DNA of 64,000 nt from Enterococcus gallinarum NBRC 100675 (GTDB taxonomy: Bacteria > Bacillota > Bacilli > Lactobacillales > Enterococcaceae). Shown here piece after piece: positions 38,016 to 47,788 of the stretch. Positions within the stretch are counted from its first letter, which is position 1, and every line of letters begins with the position of its first letter. The translations under genes and the position numbers were made by a program. Location of the stretch: NCBI RefSeq assembly GCF_001544275.1, contig NZ_BCQE01000012.1, forward strand, positions 1-64,000, given 5' to 3'. The notes beneath the pieces are model-generated. The model was given only the letters and a program-made list of their open reading frames with translations, was not told the origin of the DNA and made no database searches.

Positions 38016-38406
38016 GTCTTTCAAGAATAGGCACTAGATTAACAAAGTGTGTCTGTAATACTTCAAGATCTTTTTTACGCATTACAAACGTATAGCTTCT
38101 TTCATTGGTCACGATTCTCAAATGATGATTCTCTACCCCAATGGCTTGGATTTTCTCGAGAGGAATAACTACTCGTTTCCAAAAGCGGGCATAGGTGATT
38201 TTGATGGTCTTCTCCGTCAAATAAAGGCGGCGCTGCAATCCTAACCAGACAAGAAATAGAAAAATCCCCAACACAAGATTGCTTTTCCAATAAGGGCGAG
38301 TATTTTCCAGTGCCAAAATCAAGCTGTAAAACAAAACGATCAGTGAACTGGACCAATAGATAATTGCGGTGGCTGGTTCTGGTTGCCAAAAATAGTTACG
38401 TTTCAT
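37999..38406 (-). CDS. ebsA: EbsA-like membrane protein
   Basis: A 135-residue protein with two N-terminal membrane helices (about 12-34 and 44-62, including LVLGIFLFLVWLGLQ) followed by a PH-like cytoplasmic domain (TEKTIKITYARFWKRVVIPLEKI). It resembles EbsA of Enterococcus, once described as a pore-forming protein; the real role is unclear. The start at ATG 38406 has a GAGGAA site; the longer frame to 38469 would run into the divergent gene. It is divergent from the RNase HI-like gene, as I recall for other enterococci. Confidence 0.68.
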   Translation of the reverse strand: MKRNYFWQPEPATAIIYWSSSLIVLFYSLILALENTRPYWKSNLVLGIFLFLVWLGLQRRLYLTEKTIKITYARFWKRVVIPLEKIQAIGVENHHLRIVTNERSYTFVMRKKDLEVLQTHFVNLVPILERQESEK

Positions 38407-38472
38407 AAATAATTTCCTCACGCGATCAATTTCTAGTATACTTATATCCATCATAACAGAAGGAGTCAACTC

Positions 38473-38886
38473 ATGCTAAAAGTGTATCTCGATGCTTCAA
38501 CCAAAGGAAACCCTGGACCTAGTGGCGGCGGTCTGTTGATTGTAGGGGAAGACCTGCATGAACAGCATGCCTTTGTACTACCCACGCTCACAAATCACCA
38601 AGCAGAATTTGCTGCGATGCATCATGCTCTTGAATTTCTTTTAACGAAAGAATGGCAAGACCAGACGATCATGCTTTATACAGACAGTAAAGTCGTCGCT
38701 CAAACAATCGACAAAAATTATACGAACAACCCCGATTTTCGGAAGTATTTAGAGGAAATCCAAGAGTTGCTGCCCTATTTCACTTTACTGATTGTCCAAT
38801 GGATTCCCGAATCTCAAAACAAAGGTGCCGACCATCTGGCCCGTCAAGGGTTAGCTAAGGCTTTAAAATTACAGGATCGGCGATAA
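38473..38886 (+). CDS. Ribonuclease HI-like protein
   Basis: A 137-residue RNase H-fold protein of the type often annotated as reverse-transcriptase-like ribonuclease HI. The acidic residues expected for metal binding can be seen: Asp in VYLDASTKGNPGPSG, Glu in NHQAEFAAM, Asp in LYTDSK and Asp in KGADHLARQ. It would cut RNA in RNA/DNA hybrids; activity is inferred from these residues. AGGAG precedes the ATG. It overlaps the 3' end of cls tail to tail by 18 bases. Confidence 0.82.
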   Translation: MLKVYLDASTKGNPGPSGGGLLIVGEDLHEQHAFVLPTLTNHQAEFAAMHHALEFLLTKEWQDQTIMLYTDSKVVAQTIDKNYTNNPDFRKYLEEIQELLPYFTLLIVQWIPESQNKGADHLARQGLAKALKLQDRR

Positions 38887-40335
38887 CAAACGAGAAAAGT
38901 TTTGCTTGAAACGCAACCAGTAAGATTGTTTAGCCAGCATTTCATCTGTCAATAAAGTGGACTGCAGCATATCCTCTTCAAAAATCGTTTTTAATTGCGC
39001 CGTGACTTCTTGATCATAAACGAATGCATTGACTTCAAAATTCAACGCATAACTGCGAATGTCCTGATTTGTCGTTCCAAACGAGCAGATGGTATCATCC
39101 ATCATAACAGTTTTGGCATGCAAAAATCCATTCTCATAGATATAGATTTTCGCTCCCCGGCGATGTAAATAGTTGGCATAGTGTTGGGTCGCTCGATAGA
39201 TAAATGGATGATCCGGCATGCAGGGAATCATGATTCGAACATCTACACCTGAGTGGATGGCGATCTCCAAGGCATTCATCATACTGTCGTCAGGAATCAG
39301 ATAAGGGGTTTGGATCCAAATCGATTTTTCAGCCGCCAAAATCATCTTGACGAAGCCGCCTTTAAGAATCTGCGTTTCCGTCTCAGGTCCGTCGGCCACG
39401 ATTTGCATATCGACATGACCTGCCTCTTCTTTAGGCGGTAAAATGAAATAGCGATCTTCATATTCCAGTTGATCTGCTTCATTTCGAATCGAGGCATTCC
39501 AATCGCGGATAAAGATTTCCTGTAAGGTAAAACTAGCAGTTCCAACGATTCGCGCATGTGTATCCCGCCAATAACCAAATTTTGCTTTTTTACCTAAATA
39601 TTGATCCCCTACATTAAACCCGCCGGTCCAGCCAATTTGGCCATCAATCACCACGATTTTGCGATGCAAATGGTAATTCAAACGTGTATTGCGAATCAAA
39701 TTTTTTGAAGTAATAAAGGGCACGACCTTTCCGCCAGCGTCCATTAATGGCTGAAAGAATTTACGATTTGCTTTGGGAGAACCCCATGGATCGAATATTA
39801 GTCGAACTTCTACTCCTTGCTTGGCTTTTTCAATTAGGACATCAAGAAACTGCCCACCAATTTCATCATTAAAAAAAGAATAGTATTCCACATGAATATT
39901 GTCTTCAGCATTTTGCATATCTGAAAATAAGGCAGAAAATTTTTCCTTGCCGTCCGTATAAAATTGTACCTGATTGCCTTTTGTCAAAGGGGATTCATCT
40001 AAATTTTTAAAATACCGTTCCAATAGATGGTTGTCATCTGAGTATGGATGCTCTGGAAAGGAATAATTGTGGACTTTGATGATTTGATTTAATTCATTGA
40101 TCCTGCTTTGATGGTGCTCACTGAATTTATAAATGATTTCTCCGTCGATTCCTCGACCACAAAACAAATACAACAAAAACCCAAAACCCGGGATAAAGAC
40201 TAATGTCATCATCCAGGCAAAAACACTTGCAATTGATCGCGGTTTACGAAAGACCGTAATAAATGCCGCAACTGTATTGACAAACAGCAACGCCAAAAAG
40301 ACGGTCGAAACCACACTCATATCCATTTTTATCAT
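38869..40335 (-). CDS. cls: Cardiolipin synthase
   Basis: A 488-residue phospholipase-D-family enzyme that condenses two phosphatidylglycerol molecules to cardiolipin and glycerol at the membrane. Two N-terminal membrane helices (about 5-25 and 38-60) precede two HKD motifs: HLHRKIVVIDGQIGWTGG near residue 225 and FLHAKTVMMDDTICSFGT near 405. Length is typical. GGAGG precedes the ATG by five bases. It is nine bases downstream of the CDF gene and co-transcribed with it. Confidence 0.94.
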   Translation of the reverse strand: MIKMDMSVVSTVFLALLFVNTVAAFITVFRKPRSIASVFAWMMTLVFIPGFGFLLYLFCGRGIDGEIIYKFSEHHQSRINELNQIIKVHNYSFPEHPYSDDNHLLERYFKNLDESPLTKGNQVQFYTDGKEKFSALFSDMQNAEDNIHVEYYSFFNDEIGGQFLDVLIEKAKQGVEVRLIFDPWGSPKANRKFFQPLMDAGGKVVPFITSKNLIRNTRLNYHLHRKIVVIDGQIGWTGGFNVGDQYLGKKAKFGYWRDTHARIVGTASFTLQEIFIRDWNASIRNEADQLEYEDRYFILPPKEEAGHVDMQIVADGPETETQILKGGFVKMILAAEKSIWIQTPYLIPDDSMMNALEIAIHSGVDVRIMIPCMPDHPFIYRATQHYANYLHRRGAKIYIYENGFLHAKTVMMDDTICSFGTTNQDIRSYALNFEVNAFVYDQEVTAQLKTIFEEDMLQSTLLTDEMLAKQSYWLRFKQNFSRLLSPIL

Positions 40336-40344
40336 ATTTTCCTC

Positions 40345-41484
40345 CTACAACAAATAAGTATGATCAAACGTGATCGCCACCTCATACGTGCCGATTTCAT
40401 GCGTAATCTTTTGATAAATTTTATCTTGCAGTTCACGATCTGTGTAATTTCTTTGCTTTGGGATCACCAAATCAAAAGCAAACTGTTTTTCGTGAATCCG
40501 AAAGTCGTGCATCCTTAACTCTGGATCAATCGTCTCAACGATTTGTCTGACTTTTTCCCGCAACTGCCGGTACTGTTTATTTTGGATAGGGACAGGATCA
40601 AGATGACAAACCAATTCAACTTGAAGGTTCCTTTGAAAATCATGTTCGATCGCATCAATTACTTCATGGGCTTGTGACAAACTCCAGCTTTCATTGACTT
40701 CAATATGAACACTAGCAAAACGATTCTTGGGACCATAGTTATGAACGAGCAGATCATGGTACCCCAATATTGTTGGATAACGATCTAGTCGATCCTCCAT
40801 CTCACGGATTTCAGCTTCTGTCGGACGTGCACCTAGCAGTTCATTGATAAAGGTACGGATCATCATGATACCACTAAATAAAATGTATAGCGCGATCAGC
40901 AAGCCAATATACCCATCCACCCGCCAACCGGTTCCCCATTCAATCAATGCAGAGAGCAAGACCGCAACTGTTGTGAGTACATCATTAAAACTATCTTGTC
41001 CGCTAGCTTGTAAGGTTGCAGAGTCAATTTTCTTCGCCAATTGACGGTACATGAGACCTTGCCAAAGCTTTAATCCGATTGACAAGATCAGCACAATAAA
41101 CAACCATGGTGATAAACGGATCGGTTCAGGAGCAATGATTTTTTCAAAGGCATTTTTTAGAAACTGAAAACCAACAAATGTGATCAGTAAAGAAACCACA
41201 AAACCGCTAATGTATTCAAACCGTTCATGGCCGTAGGGATGCTCCCTATCCGCCGGCTTGGCAGCAATCCGAAAACCGATCAATGTCAAAAAGGAGGAGG
41301 CGGTGTCAGACAGACTATTGATAGCATCTGCCATGATCGAGACCGATTGTGCCGACAGTCCAATCAGAAACTTTGCGACAAAAAGAAGTGCATTTGAGAG
41401 CAATCCCAGATAGCCCGCAAGTTTACCGATCATGGTGCGATCAGTTGCGTTTCCTTTCATTCGCTTTAAAAAGAAGCGCAGCAT
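40345..41484 (-). CDS. Cation diffusion facilitator (CDF) transporter
   Basis: A 379-residue metal/proton antiporter of the CDF family that exports divalent metals such as Zn, Mn or Fe. Six membrane helices fill residues 20-215. The family signature SVSIMADAINSLSDTASSFLTL lies near residue 47, and HPYGHERFEYISG near residue 83 matches the second. A cytoplasmic C-terminal metal-binding domain follows, with a longer tail than in the smallest members. Metal choice cannot be read with confidence. GGAGGG precedes the ATG. Confidence 0.9.
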   Translation of the reverse strand: MLRFFLKRMKGNATDRTMIGKLAGYLGLLSNALLFVAKFLIGLSAQSVSIMADAINSLSDTASSFLTLIGFRIAAKPADREHPYGHERFEYISGFVVSLLITFVGFQFLKNAFEKIIAPEPIRLSPWLFIVLILSIGLKLWQGLMYRQLAKKIDSATLQASGQDSFNDVLTTVAVLLSALIEWGTGWRVDGYIGLLIALYILFSGIMMIRTFINELLGARPTEAEIREMEDRLDRYPTILGYHDLLVHNYGPKNRFASVHIEVNESWSLSQAHEVIDAIEHDFQRNLQVELVCHLDPVPIQNKQYRQLREKVRQIVETIDPELRMHDFRIHEKQFAFDLVIPKQRNYTDRELQDKIYQKITHEIGTYEVAITFDHTYLL

Positions 41485-41642
41485 AACATTCCCTCCAAGC
41501 GTAAATTCGTCTTTCTTATTTTACCCCGAATGAAATCAGTAAAACAACTAAAAGCATGTAAAAAACGTATTTTTCTAAAAATGAATGCTTCAGCTATCCC
41601 AAAATTTCTCTTTAATAAAACCCAATTTCTGCAAAAACAGAA

Positions 41643-41748
41643 AAAATACCCGAAGGAATCGCGTTTCGATCCTCTACCGAACGTCTTATAAAAAGACGCG
41701 GCAGCTCTCTGACACACAATTCCAGTTCGGATATTTCTTGATGTTATA
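41643..41748 (-). terminator. Long-loop terminator after alaS
   Basis: On the minus strand an AT-flanked stem (CCGAA-CU-GGAAU with AUUCC-UUCGG and outer AUA/UAU pairs) closes a loop of about 60 nt that can itself fold (CGTC with GACG), followed by a U-run. It lies about 30 bases after the alaS stop codon. It resembles the elements at 574, 18245 and 49449. Confidence 0.6.
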
Positions 41749-41776
41749 CATTTTTTTATGATTTGCTGTTAAAGAA

Positions 41777-44419
41777 TCAGTTTGCGGCTAACCAATTGGC
41801 TACTTCAGTTAATGCAGCGTCGATTCCTTCTGGTTGCTTCCCACCGGCTTGTGCCATATCTGGACGTCCGCCGCCACCGCCGCCGACTTTCGGTGCGATG
41901 TGCTTGATCAAATCTCCAGCTTTCAAGCCTTTCTCATTTGCCTGTGGCGTCATTGCAGCCAACAGATTAACTTTGCCATCGTTGGCTGTAGCAAGAACTA
42001 AAACATCCGATAATTCTTTTTGTTTCCATTGGTCTGCCAATTGGCGTAACTGATTCATATCTTTGACAGTTACTTTTGCAGCAATAAAACGAATCCCATT
42101 CACTTCTTTGACATCTTTGAAAACATCGCCAGCTTGTTGATTGGCTAGTTTGCTCGCCAGTGCTTGATTTTCTTTTTGCAGATCCCGCAGTTGTTGCTGT
42201 AATTGTTCTGTTTTGCTGACTACATCTTTGATTTGTGCCGATTTGACGATCCCTGCAATGGCTTTTAGCTGTGCTTCTCCTTCATGCAGCAATGCGTAAG
42301 CTTCTTGACTCGTCACTGCTTCAATCCGACGAACGCCAGCACCAATCCCGGATTCAGAAACAATTTTGAAAATACCGATATCTTCTGTATTGGCGACATG
42401 TGTGCCACCGCAAAGCTCGATAGACCAATCTGCGACATTGACTACGCGCACATCGTGGCCGTATTTTTCGCCAAAGAGAGCCATCGCCCCCATGCCTTTC
42501 GCTGTGTCGATGTCGGTTTCGATAGTTACGACTGGCAAAGCTTCCCAAATTTTCTGATTGACGATTTGTTCCATCTGACTTAATTCGTCTGCAGTCACTT
42601 GGCCAAAATGACTAAAGTCAAAACGCAAGTGTCCAGGTGCAACTAATGAACCTGCTTGATTTGCATGGCTACCTAGCACTTCTTTCAACGCTTTGTGCAA
42701 TAAATGAGTGGCTGTGTGGTTTTTGATGATTTTGTTCCGACGGTGCTGATCAACTTGCAAGAAATAAGAAGCCCCTTCCGTCAAGTTGCCAGTTACCTTC
42801 GCAGTATGCAGAAACTGGCCATTTGGTGCTTTTTTTACATCAGTGATCTCAGCAACGATAACACCAGATTGGTCAACAACAGTACCAGTGTCCGCTACTT
42901 GACCACCCATTTCTGCATAGAATGGTGTTTCTTTGAAGATCAGTTTGGCTTCACCAGTGGTTACTGTATCAAGCAATTGTTCCTCTTGAATGATCACTAA
43001 CAATTCGCTGTTGACTTCAAGGCTTTCGTAGCCAACAAAACAGCTTTCGACTTTGATATCAGTCAAAAGAGCGGATTGAACACCCATAGAAAGCTCAGTC
43101 GATCGAGCAGAACGAGCCCGTGCCCGCTGTGCATCCATTTCTTTTTCAAAACCGGCATGATCAACTTTCAACCCTTCATCTTGAGCGACTTCTTCAGTCA
43201 ACTCAACAGGGAATCCGTAAGTATCATACAACTTAAAGATATCGGCACCTGCTAATGTCTCTTGCCCATCTGCCTTCACTTTAGCAATGACTTGGTTCAA
43301 GATCTCTAATCCTTCATTGATCGTTTCATGGAACCGTTCTTCTTCATTACGGATTACTTTTTCGATAAACGCTTGTTGAGCCAATACTTCCGGATAATAA
43401 CTCTCCATGATTTTTCCTACGATCGGAACAAGTTTATATAAAAAGGCTGAATCGATACCTAATTTCTTGCCATGCATGACGGCGCGGCGTAGCAAACGGC
43501 GCAACACGTATCCGCGTCCTTCGTTTGACGGTAGTGCACCATCGCCTATAGCAAAAGAAAGCGCGCGAATGTGGTCGGCGATCACTTTGAAGGAAATATC
43601 TGTTGCTTTGCTTTCGCCATATGCAAAATTGCCGCTCAATTCTTGAACCGCTTCGATGATCGGCATAAAGAGATCTGTTTCAAAGTTGGTTGGTGCATTT
43701 TGGATGATCGACACCATCCGTTCAAGCCCCATCCCCGTATCAATGTTTTTGTGTGGTAATGGTTCATACGTGCCATCTGCTTGATGATTGAACTCTGAAA
43801 AGACCAAATTCCAAATTTCCAAATAGCGTTCATTTTCACCGCCAGGATAATTCTCCGGATCATCTTCTGCGACATCGTTGAACTCAGGTCCCCGGTCATA
43901 AAAAATCTCTGAATCTGGTCCACAAGGTCCAGCACCGATATCCCAGAAGTTGTCTTCGATCTCTACGATGTGTTCTGGAGTCAACCCGATTTCTTCGCGC
44001 CAAATTCGTTTTGCTTCTGTGTCTTTTGGATACACTGTGACATAAAGCTTTTCTGGATCAAAGGCCATCCATTCTGGAGAAGTCAAAAACTCCCACGCCC
44101 AATGGATTGCTTCATTTTTGAAGTAATCACCAATCGAAAAATTTCCTAACATTTCAAACATGGTGTGGTGACGTGCTGTCTTACCAACATTTTCGATATC
44201 GTTGGTCCGAATCGATTTTTGTGCATTGGTGATTCGCGGATTTTCTGGAACAACGGTACCGTCAAAATATTTTTTCAATGTTGCTACACCTGAGTTGATC
44301 CACAACAATGTTGGGTCATTTACAGGGACGAGTGATGCACTAGGCTCGATCGAATGTCCTTTTGATTGAAAGAAATCGAGAAACATTTGACGAACTTCGG
44401 CACTTGATAAGTGTTTCAT
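41777..44419 (-). CDS. alaS: Alanyl-tRNA synthetase
   Basis: An 880-residue enzyme that charges tRNA-Ala. The class II catalytic core covers about 1-240, starting [18 protein letters not shown]. The tRNA-recognition region follows to about 450. The editing domain shows [11 protein letters not shown] near 565 and [13 protein letters not shown] near 665, including the zinc-binding histidines and cysteine. The C-terminal DHHA1 domain ends in [15 protein letters not shown]. Expression is controlled by a T-box leader (see 44538-44788). Length is standard. Confidence 0.97.
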   Translation of the reverse strand: MKHLSSAEVRQMFLDFFQSKGHSIEPSASLVPVNDPTLLWINSGVATLKKYFDGTVVPENPRITNAQKSIRTNDIENVGKTARHHTMFEMLGNFSIGDYFKNEAIHWAWEFLTSPEWMAFDPEKLYVTVYPKDTEAKRIWREEIGLTPEHIVEIEDNFWDIGAGPCGPDSEIFYDRGPEFNDVAEDDPENYPGGENERYLEIWNLVFSEFNHQADGTYEPLPHKNIDTGMGLERMVSIIQNAPTNFETDLFMPIIEAVQELSGNFAYGESKATDISFKVIADHIRALSFAIGDGALPSNEGRGYVLRRLLRRAVMHGKKLGIDSAFLYKLVPIVGKIMESYYPEVLAQQAFIEKVIRNEEERFHETINEGLEILNQVIAKVKADGQETLAGADIFKLYDTYGFPVELTEEVAQDEGLKVDHAGFEKEMDAQRARARSARSTELSMGVQSALLTDIKVESCFVGYESLEVNSELLVIIQEEQLLDTVTTGEAKLIFKETPFYAEMGGQVADTGTVVDQSGVIVAEITDVKKAPNGQFLHTAKVTGNLTEGASYFLQVDQHRRNKIIKNHTATHLLHKALKEVLGSHANQAGSLVAPGHLRFDFSHFGQVTADELSQMEQIVNQKIWEALPVVTIETDIDTAKGMGAMALFGEKYGHDVRVVNVADWSIELCGGTHVANTEDIGIFKIVSESGIGAGVRRIEAVTSQEAYALLHEGEAQLKAIAGIVKSAQIKDVVSKTEQLQQQLRDLQKENQALASKLANQQAGDVFKDVKEVNGIRFIAAKVTVKDMNQLRQLADQWKQKELSDVLVLATANDGKVNLLAAMTPQANEKGLKAGDLIKHIAPKVGGGGGGRPDMAQAGGKQPEGIDAALTEVANWLAAN

Positions 44420-44537
44420 ATAGTTTTCCTACTTTCTAATGATAAAATCGCTTGGGAGCAAGGAATGCTTTTGTTCTTTGGTGACCTTTCTCTCTGATAT
44501 CTGTTCATTCGACGAACTCGCTTCTGGGCAGTCAAAC

Positions 44538-44759
44538 AAAAAAACACCACTGCAGAGCAAGGACGTAGCTACGCGGTACCACCTTACTTGCAATGATGTT
44601 GATCATTACCTCTCAGACTCGATAACGCAGAGCAGGCGTCAGCATTTCTACTGAATCAGATACCAAAGGGAGCGATCAATTAGGATTCTTGTTTTTCTCT
44701 CAGCTTTGAAAAACTTTCTGTAAAGAATGAACAAATCAACCATGTCCTTCGTCTTTAAA
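44538..44759 (-). promoter_or_regulatory. T-box riboswitch leader of alaS
   Basis: The minus strand carries the canonical T-box sequence AAGGTGGTACCGCG (44572-44585), followed by a U-run at 44538-44544 and preceded by a structured leader of about 160 nt. A T-box binds its uncharged tRNA through a specifier codon and the acceptor end, causing read-through; here tRNA-Ala is expected from the gene it controls. I did not fix the specifier codon or the exact terminator stem. Confidence 0.88.
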
Positions 44760-44788
44760 AGTATAAGGAAATGTTCACAAAAAGTCAA
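44760..44788 (-). promoter_or_regulatory. Sigma-A promoter of the alaS leader
   Basis: On the minus strand a -35 TTGACT (44783-44788), 17 bases and a -10 TATACT (44760-44765) lie about 340 bases before the alaS start. Confidence 0.75.
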
Positions 44789-44791
44789 TCC

Positions 44792-45844
44792 TCAAATCCG
44801 TTCTCGATCAATAATAACTGCTTTTCGGTAGCGGTATTTTTCAGGGTCCAACTGCTGGTTTGCTTGCAACATTTTGCGTGACCGATAATAACTAGCATAG
44901 GGCAATGTATCCAGTAATGGATTGCCGCACTCTGGCCAATCTTCCATCTTTAGAAATGAACTGTCAGTTAGCTCCCATCCATTGGCATACGGATAAATCA
45001 AGCCAAACATGTTCGGCTCAGCCAATGCTTTTTTGGTCAATTTGACACCATCCTCACAGGGTTTTTCATTGCCCCAACGAAATAAACGACGGGTCCCGGC
45101 GCCCACTGCATATTCCCACTGTTCTTCATTCATCAAATCATATCCCTGCTGTCCCAGCCAGTGCTGCAATTCATTTTGGGTCATTCGTTGGTGAGTGTAT
45201 ACATGATAATTGCCAGACACTGGATGCAGTTCCGCAAAGTACTGATTTTCGGCACTGATTGTTCTTGGCATTTCCCACTGCAAACTTTCTTCAAAACTTC
45301 GCGGCTGCTGAAATGCCTGCCGTATCTCGGAACCAAAAGTTTCAAATTGATCAACATGACCATGGAATTCTCCCGTGACTGTATCTAGTTCTCCAATCAA
45401 ACGAGTACCTGCTGGCAATGCCATTTTCTGCACCAACATGGGTGGGATGGTCGCTTTGCGTAATGGGCTCATTGATTCATTTACAAAATCTCCCCACTCC
45501 TCAGCGTTTGACAATCCGTAGCCTTCGATCAAGCGGCTCAGCGAAGGGCTGAGAGGTTCTTGCCACATTTTAGACCAGCAGGTTATCGGCAATCCCTGAA
45601 TGCCCAAGTCCCAGCCAAGAATTGTTTCAGAATTTCCAGGCACAAAGACGAAGGGTTCCTCATCAATCGTTAATTCAAAGGTCTCACACTTGATTCCTGC
45701 ATAGCTTGTTTTAATAAAATGAACATCTGTAATTTCTTTCAATGGGCTGACAAAGTACATGACTACTTGCTGAAACACTTGGCTTTTGACTTCAGCAGTC
45801 AAATTTTTCCAATTCGTCCATTGTAATGCTTCGAAAAAATCCAC
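44792..45844 (-). CDS. FGE/SUMF1-like protein, GTG start
   Basis: A 350-residue protein whose C-terminal third resembles the formylglycine-generating-enzyme fold: DLMNEEQWEYAVGAGTRRLFRWG matches the conserved core usually seen as LPTEAEWEYA…WG. Known family roles are oxidation of a sulfatase cysteine or other oxygen-dependent chemistry (EgtB-like); no sulfatase lies nearby. The N-terminal 200 residues are not recognised. The region lacks an evident catalytic cysteine pair, so it may be a non-catalytic relative. The start is GTG 45844, eight bases after AAGGGG; the frame extends to a TTG at 45874. It is divergent from the GNAT gene. Confidence 0.65.
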   Translation of the reverse strand: MDFFEALQWTNWKNLTAEVKSQVFQQVVMYFVSPLKEITDVHFIKTSYAGIKCETFELTIDEEPFVFVPGNSETILGWDLGIQGLPITCWSKMWQEPLSPSLSRLIEGYGLSNAEEWGDFVNESMSPLRKATIPPMLVQKMALPAGTRLIGELDTVTGEFHGHVDQFETFGSEIRQAFQQPRSFEESLQWEMPRTISAENQYFAELHPVSGNYHVYTHQRMTQNELQHWLGQQGYDLMNEEQWEYAVGAGTRRLFRWGNEKPCEDGVKLTKKALAEPNMFGLIYPYANGWELTDSSFLKMEDWPECGNPLLDTLPYASYYRSRKMLQANQQLDPEKYRYRKAVIIDRERI

Positions 45845-45908
45845 GAGCTTTCCCCTTTCATCTGCTACAATCAATATAGATTGAGTATACCATGAATTGG
45901 GAGGAAAA

Positions 45909-46340
45909 ATGATGCAGCTTTATTTTGGGCGGGAGGACTGGATTCAGCAGGCTGTTTTTGCACTTAGAAGATCTGTCTTTGTCGACGAACAAGGAATCGC
46001 TCCTGAATTAGAATTTGATCAAAAAGATCAGTTCTGCCATTATTTTCTACTGGCAGAAGGCCAAGTACCAATTGCCACTATTCGCTATCAACCGTTGGAT
46101 TCGCAAACGATTCAGCCCGATCGCTTTTGCGTGGCTAAAAACTATCGAAAGCAAGGGATAGGACGGCAGTTGTTAGCGGCCTATGAGAAAAAAGCGATCA
46201 CCGATGGCTTTTGCTGGTCGGTTTTGTCTTCTGAAATTGCAGCAATCGGCTTTTATCAAAAATGCGGCTATGAGATCCTCTCTCCTCCTTTTGAAGAAGA
46301 TGGAATCCTCTGTGTAAAAATGGGAAAAAATCTTTGCTAA
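45909..46340 (+). CDS. GNAT family N-acetyltransferase
   Basis: A 143-residue acetyltransferase of the ElaA-like type. FALRRSVFVDEQGIAPELEFD at residues 16-36 is typical of that group, and the acetyl-CoA loop is YRKQGIGRQLLAAYEKKA near 80. The C-terminal GFYQKCGYEILSPPF-like end is typical. The ATG at 45909 follows GGGAGG. The substrate is unknown. It is divergent from the FGE-like gene with a 64-base gap. Confidence 0.82.
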   Translation: MMQLYFGREDWIQQAVFALRRSVFVDEQGIAPELEFDQKDQFCHYFLLAEGQVPIATIRYQPLDSQTIQPDRFCVAKNYRKQGIGRQLLAAYEKKAITDGFCWSVLSSEIAAIGFYQKCGYEILSPPFEEDGILCVKMGKNLC

Positions 46341-46346
46341 AACGAA

Positions 46347-46385
46347 GGAACACCCAATAGCCATTGCCTGGCCGATGGGTGTTCC
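46347..46385 (-). terminator. Terminator of the DEAD-box helicase gene
   Basis: On the minus strand GGAACACCCA pairs perfectly with TGGGTGTTCC, with an inner GCCA/TGGC stem, and is followed by UUCGUUUU. It also lies after the plus-strand GNAT gene and may block read-through in both directions. Confidence 0.7.
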
Positions 46386-46390
46386 CTAAA

Positions 46391-47737
46391 TTAGATACTG
46401 GAATTTTTTTTATTCTTGCGAGCAGAGCGATTCGACTGACGACGTTCGATCTTTCGTTTCTCTTTGTTTTTCTTATCAACAGCCCACTGAATTTTCTTCT
46501 TGTAGCCAGGCTTGATTTTTTTCTTTTTCTTCTTGACCAACCCAATCAATGTTGGGTCTAATTCGTCTCTTGATTTTTCACGTTTTTGTCGACGATTCCG
46601 ATCATATGTTGCAACGATCTCCCCGTTTTTGATTTCTTTTGGTTGGAATTTTACACCTAAATCTTCGATTGCTTGAATGGCTTGTTCGTCACTAGGATCA
46701 TACAAAGTGATCGCTGTTCCAGCTAACTGATTACGACCAGTACGTCCCACACGATGAATAAAGAAATCCAAATCCGCCGGAATCTCAGCATTGATTACAT
46801 GCGAAACCCCCTCGATGTCAATCCCGCGAGCAGCTAAATCAGTTGCGACTACATATTGATACTCTAAATTTTGAACCTGACGCATCACACGTTTGCGTTC
46901 TCGCGGTGTGATATCGCCATGGATCTTGGCTACTTTCAGCCCTTTTTCTTTCAGATAGTCGGTTAATTCATCCACTCGGGATTTGGTATTGGCAAAAACA
47001 ATCGCCAAATAAGGATGTCCCGTCGTTAGTAGTTGATAAACCAATTGATTCTTATCTTTTCCTTTAGTTGAGATCAACCAATTTTCAATGGATTCAGAGA
47101 TGACTGCTTTCGGACGAATTTCTTCGATCAATGGATTTTCGAGATATTTTTTCAAAAATGGACGCAGCTTTTCTGGAATCGTTGCAGAGAAAACTAACAT
47201 TTGCAGTTTTTCCGGCAATCGACTAGCAATTTGGTCCACTTCTTCCAAAAAGCCCATATCTAATGTCATATCTGCTTCATCAATGACAAAGGCTTGTGCC
47301 GTATGCACAGCCAGTGCTTGTTCATTGATCATATCTAGAATTCGTCCCGGTGTCCCGATAACAAGCTGCGGCTGCTGGTTTTGCAAGCGGTCCATTTGTC
47401 GTTGTTTATCCGTGCCGCCTACAAAGTTGGTCACACGAATCTCTGGTTGCTGAAATTCTGCTAGTTGTTTTGCCGCTTGATAAATCTGCGTGGCTAATTC
47501 ACGACTCGGTGCAGTGATCACGACTTGCACTTCATCTTTTTGCGGATCGATTTGATCCATCAAAGGAAGCAAAAATGTATGCGTCTTCCCACTTCCAGTT
47601 TGGGATTGTCCCACGACACTGCGACCTTTTTGGATCACAGGAATTAATTTTTCTTGAACTTCTGTTGGTGAAGTAAATTTCTTCTCCGCTAACGCTTCGT
47701 AAATAAATGGTTGAAATTTAAATGACTCAAAAGACAT
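46391..47737 (-). CDS. cshB: DEAD-box RNA helicase, CshB-like
   Basis: A 448-residue ATP-dependent RNA helicase. In order: Q-motif region FQPFIYEALAEKKFTSPTEVQ, Walker A GQSQTGSGKT near residue 43, VIDEADMTLD (DEAD box) near 150, the SAT motif near 182 and HRVGRTGR near 325. The basic C-terminal tail (KKKKKKIKPGYKKK) suits RNA binding. The short length and the tail point to the CshB subgroup, linked to cold growth and RNA turnover. The subgroup is less certain than the family. Confidence 0.88.
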   Translation of the reverse strand: MSFESFKFQPFIYEALAEKKFTSPTEVQEKLIPVIQKGRSVVGQSQTGSGKTHTFLLPLMDQIDPQKDEVQVVITAPSRELATQIYQAAKQLAEFQQPEIRVTNFVGGTDKQRQMDRLQNQQPQLVIGTPGRILDMINEQALAVHTAQAFVIDEADMTLDMGFLEEVDQIASRLPEKLQMLVFSATIPEKLRPFLKKYLENPLIEEIRPKAVISESIENWLISTKGKDKNQLVYQLLTTGHPYLAIVFANTKSRVDELTDYLKEKGLKVAKIHGDITPRERKRVMRQVQNLEYQYVVATDLAARGIDIEGVSHVINAEIPADLDFFIHRVGRTGRNQLAGTAITLYDPSDEQAIQAIEDLGVKFQPKEIKNGEIVATYDRNRRQKREKSRDELDPTLIGLVKKKKKKIKPGYKKKIQWAVDKKNKEKRKIERRQSNRSARKNKKNSSI

Positions 47738-47788
47738 TCAAACACCTTCTTTCTATTGACATCTTTTGGATTATAGCATATTTCCAGC

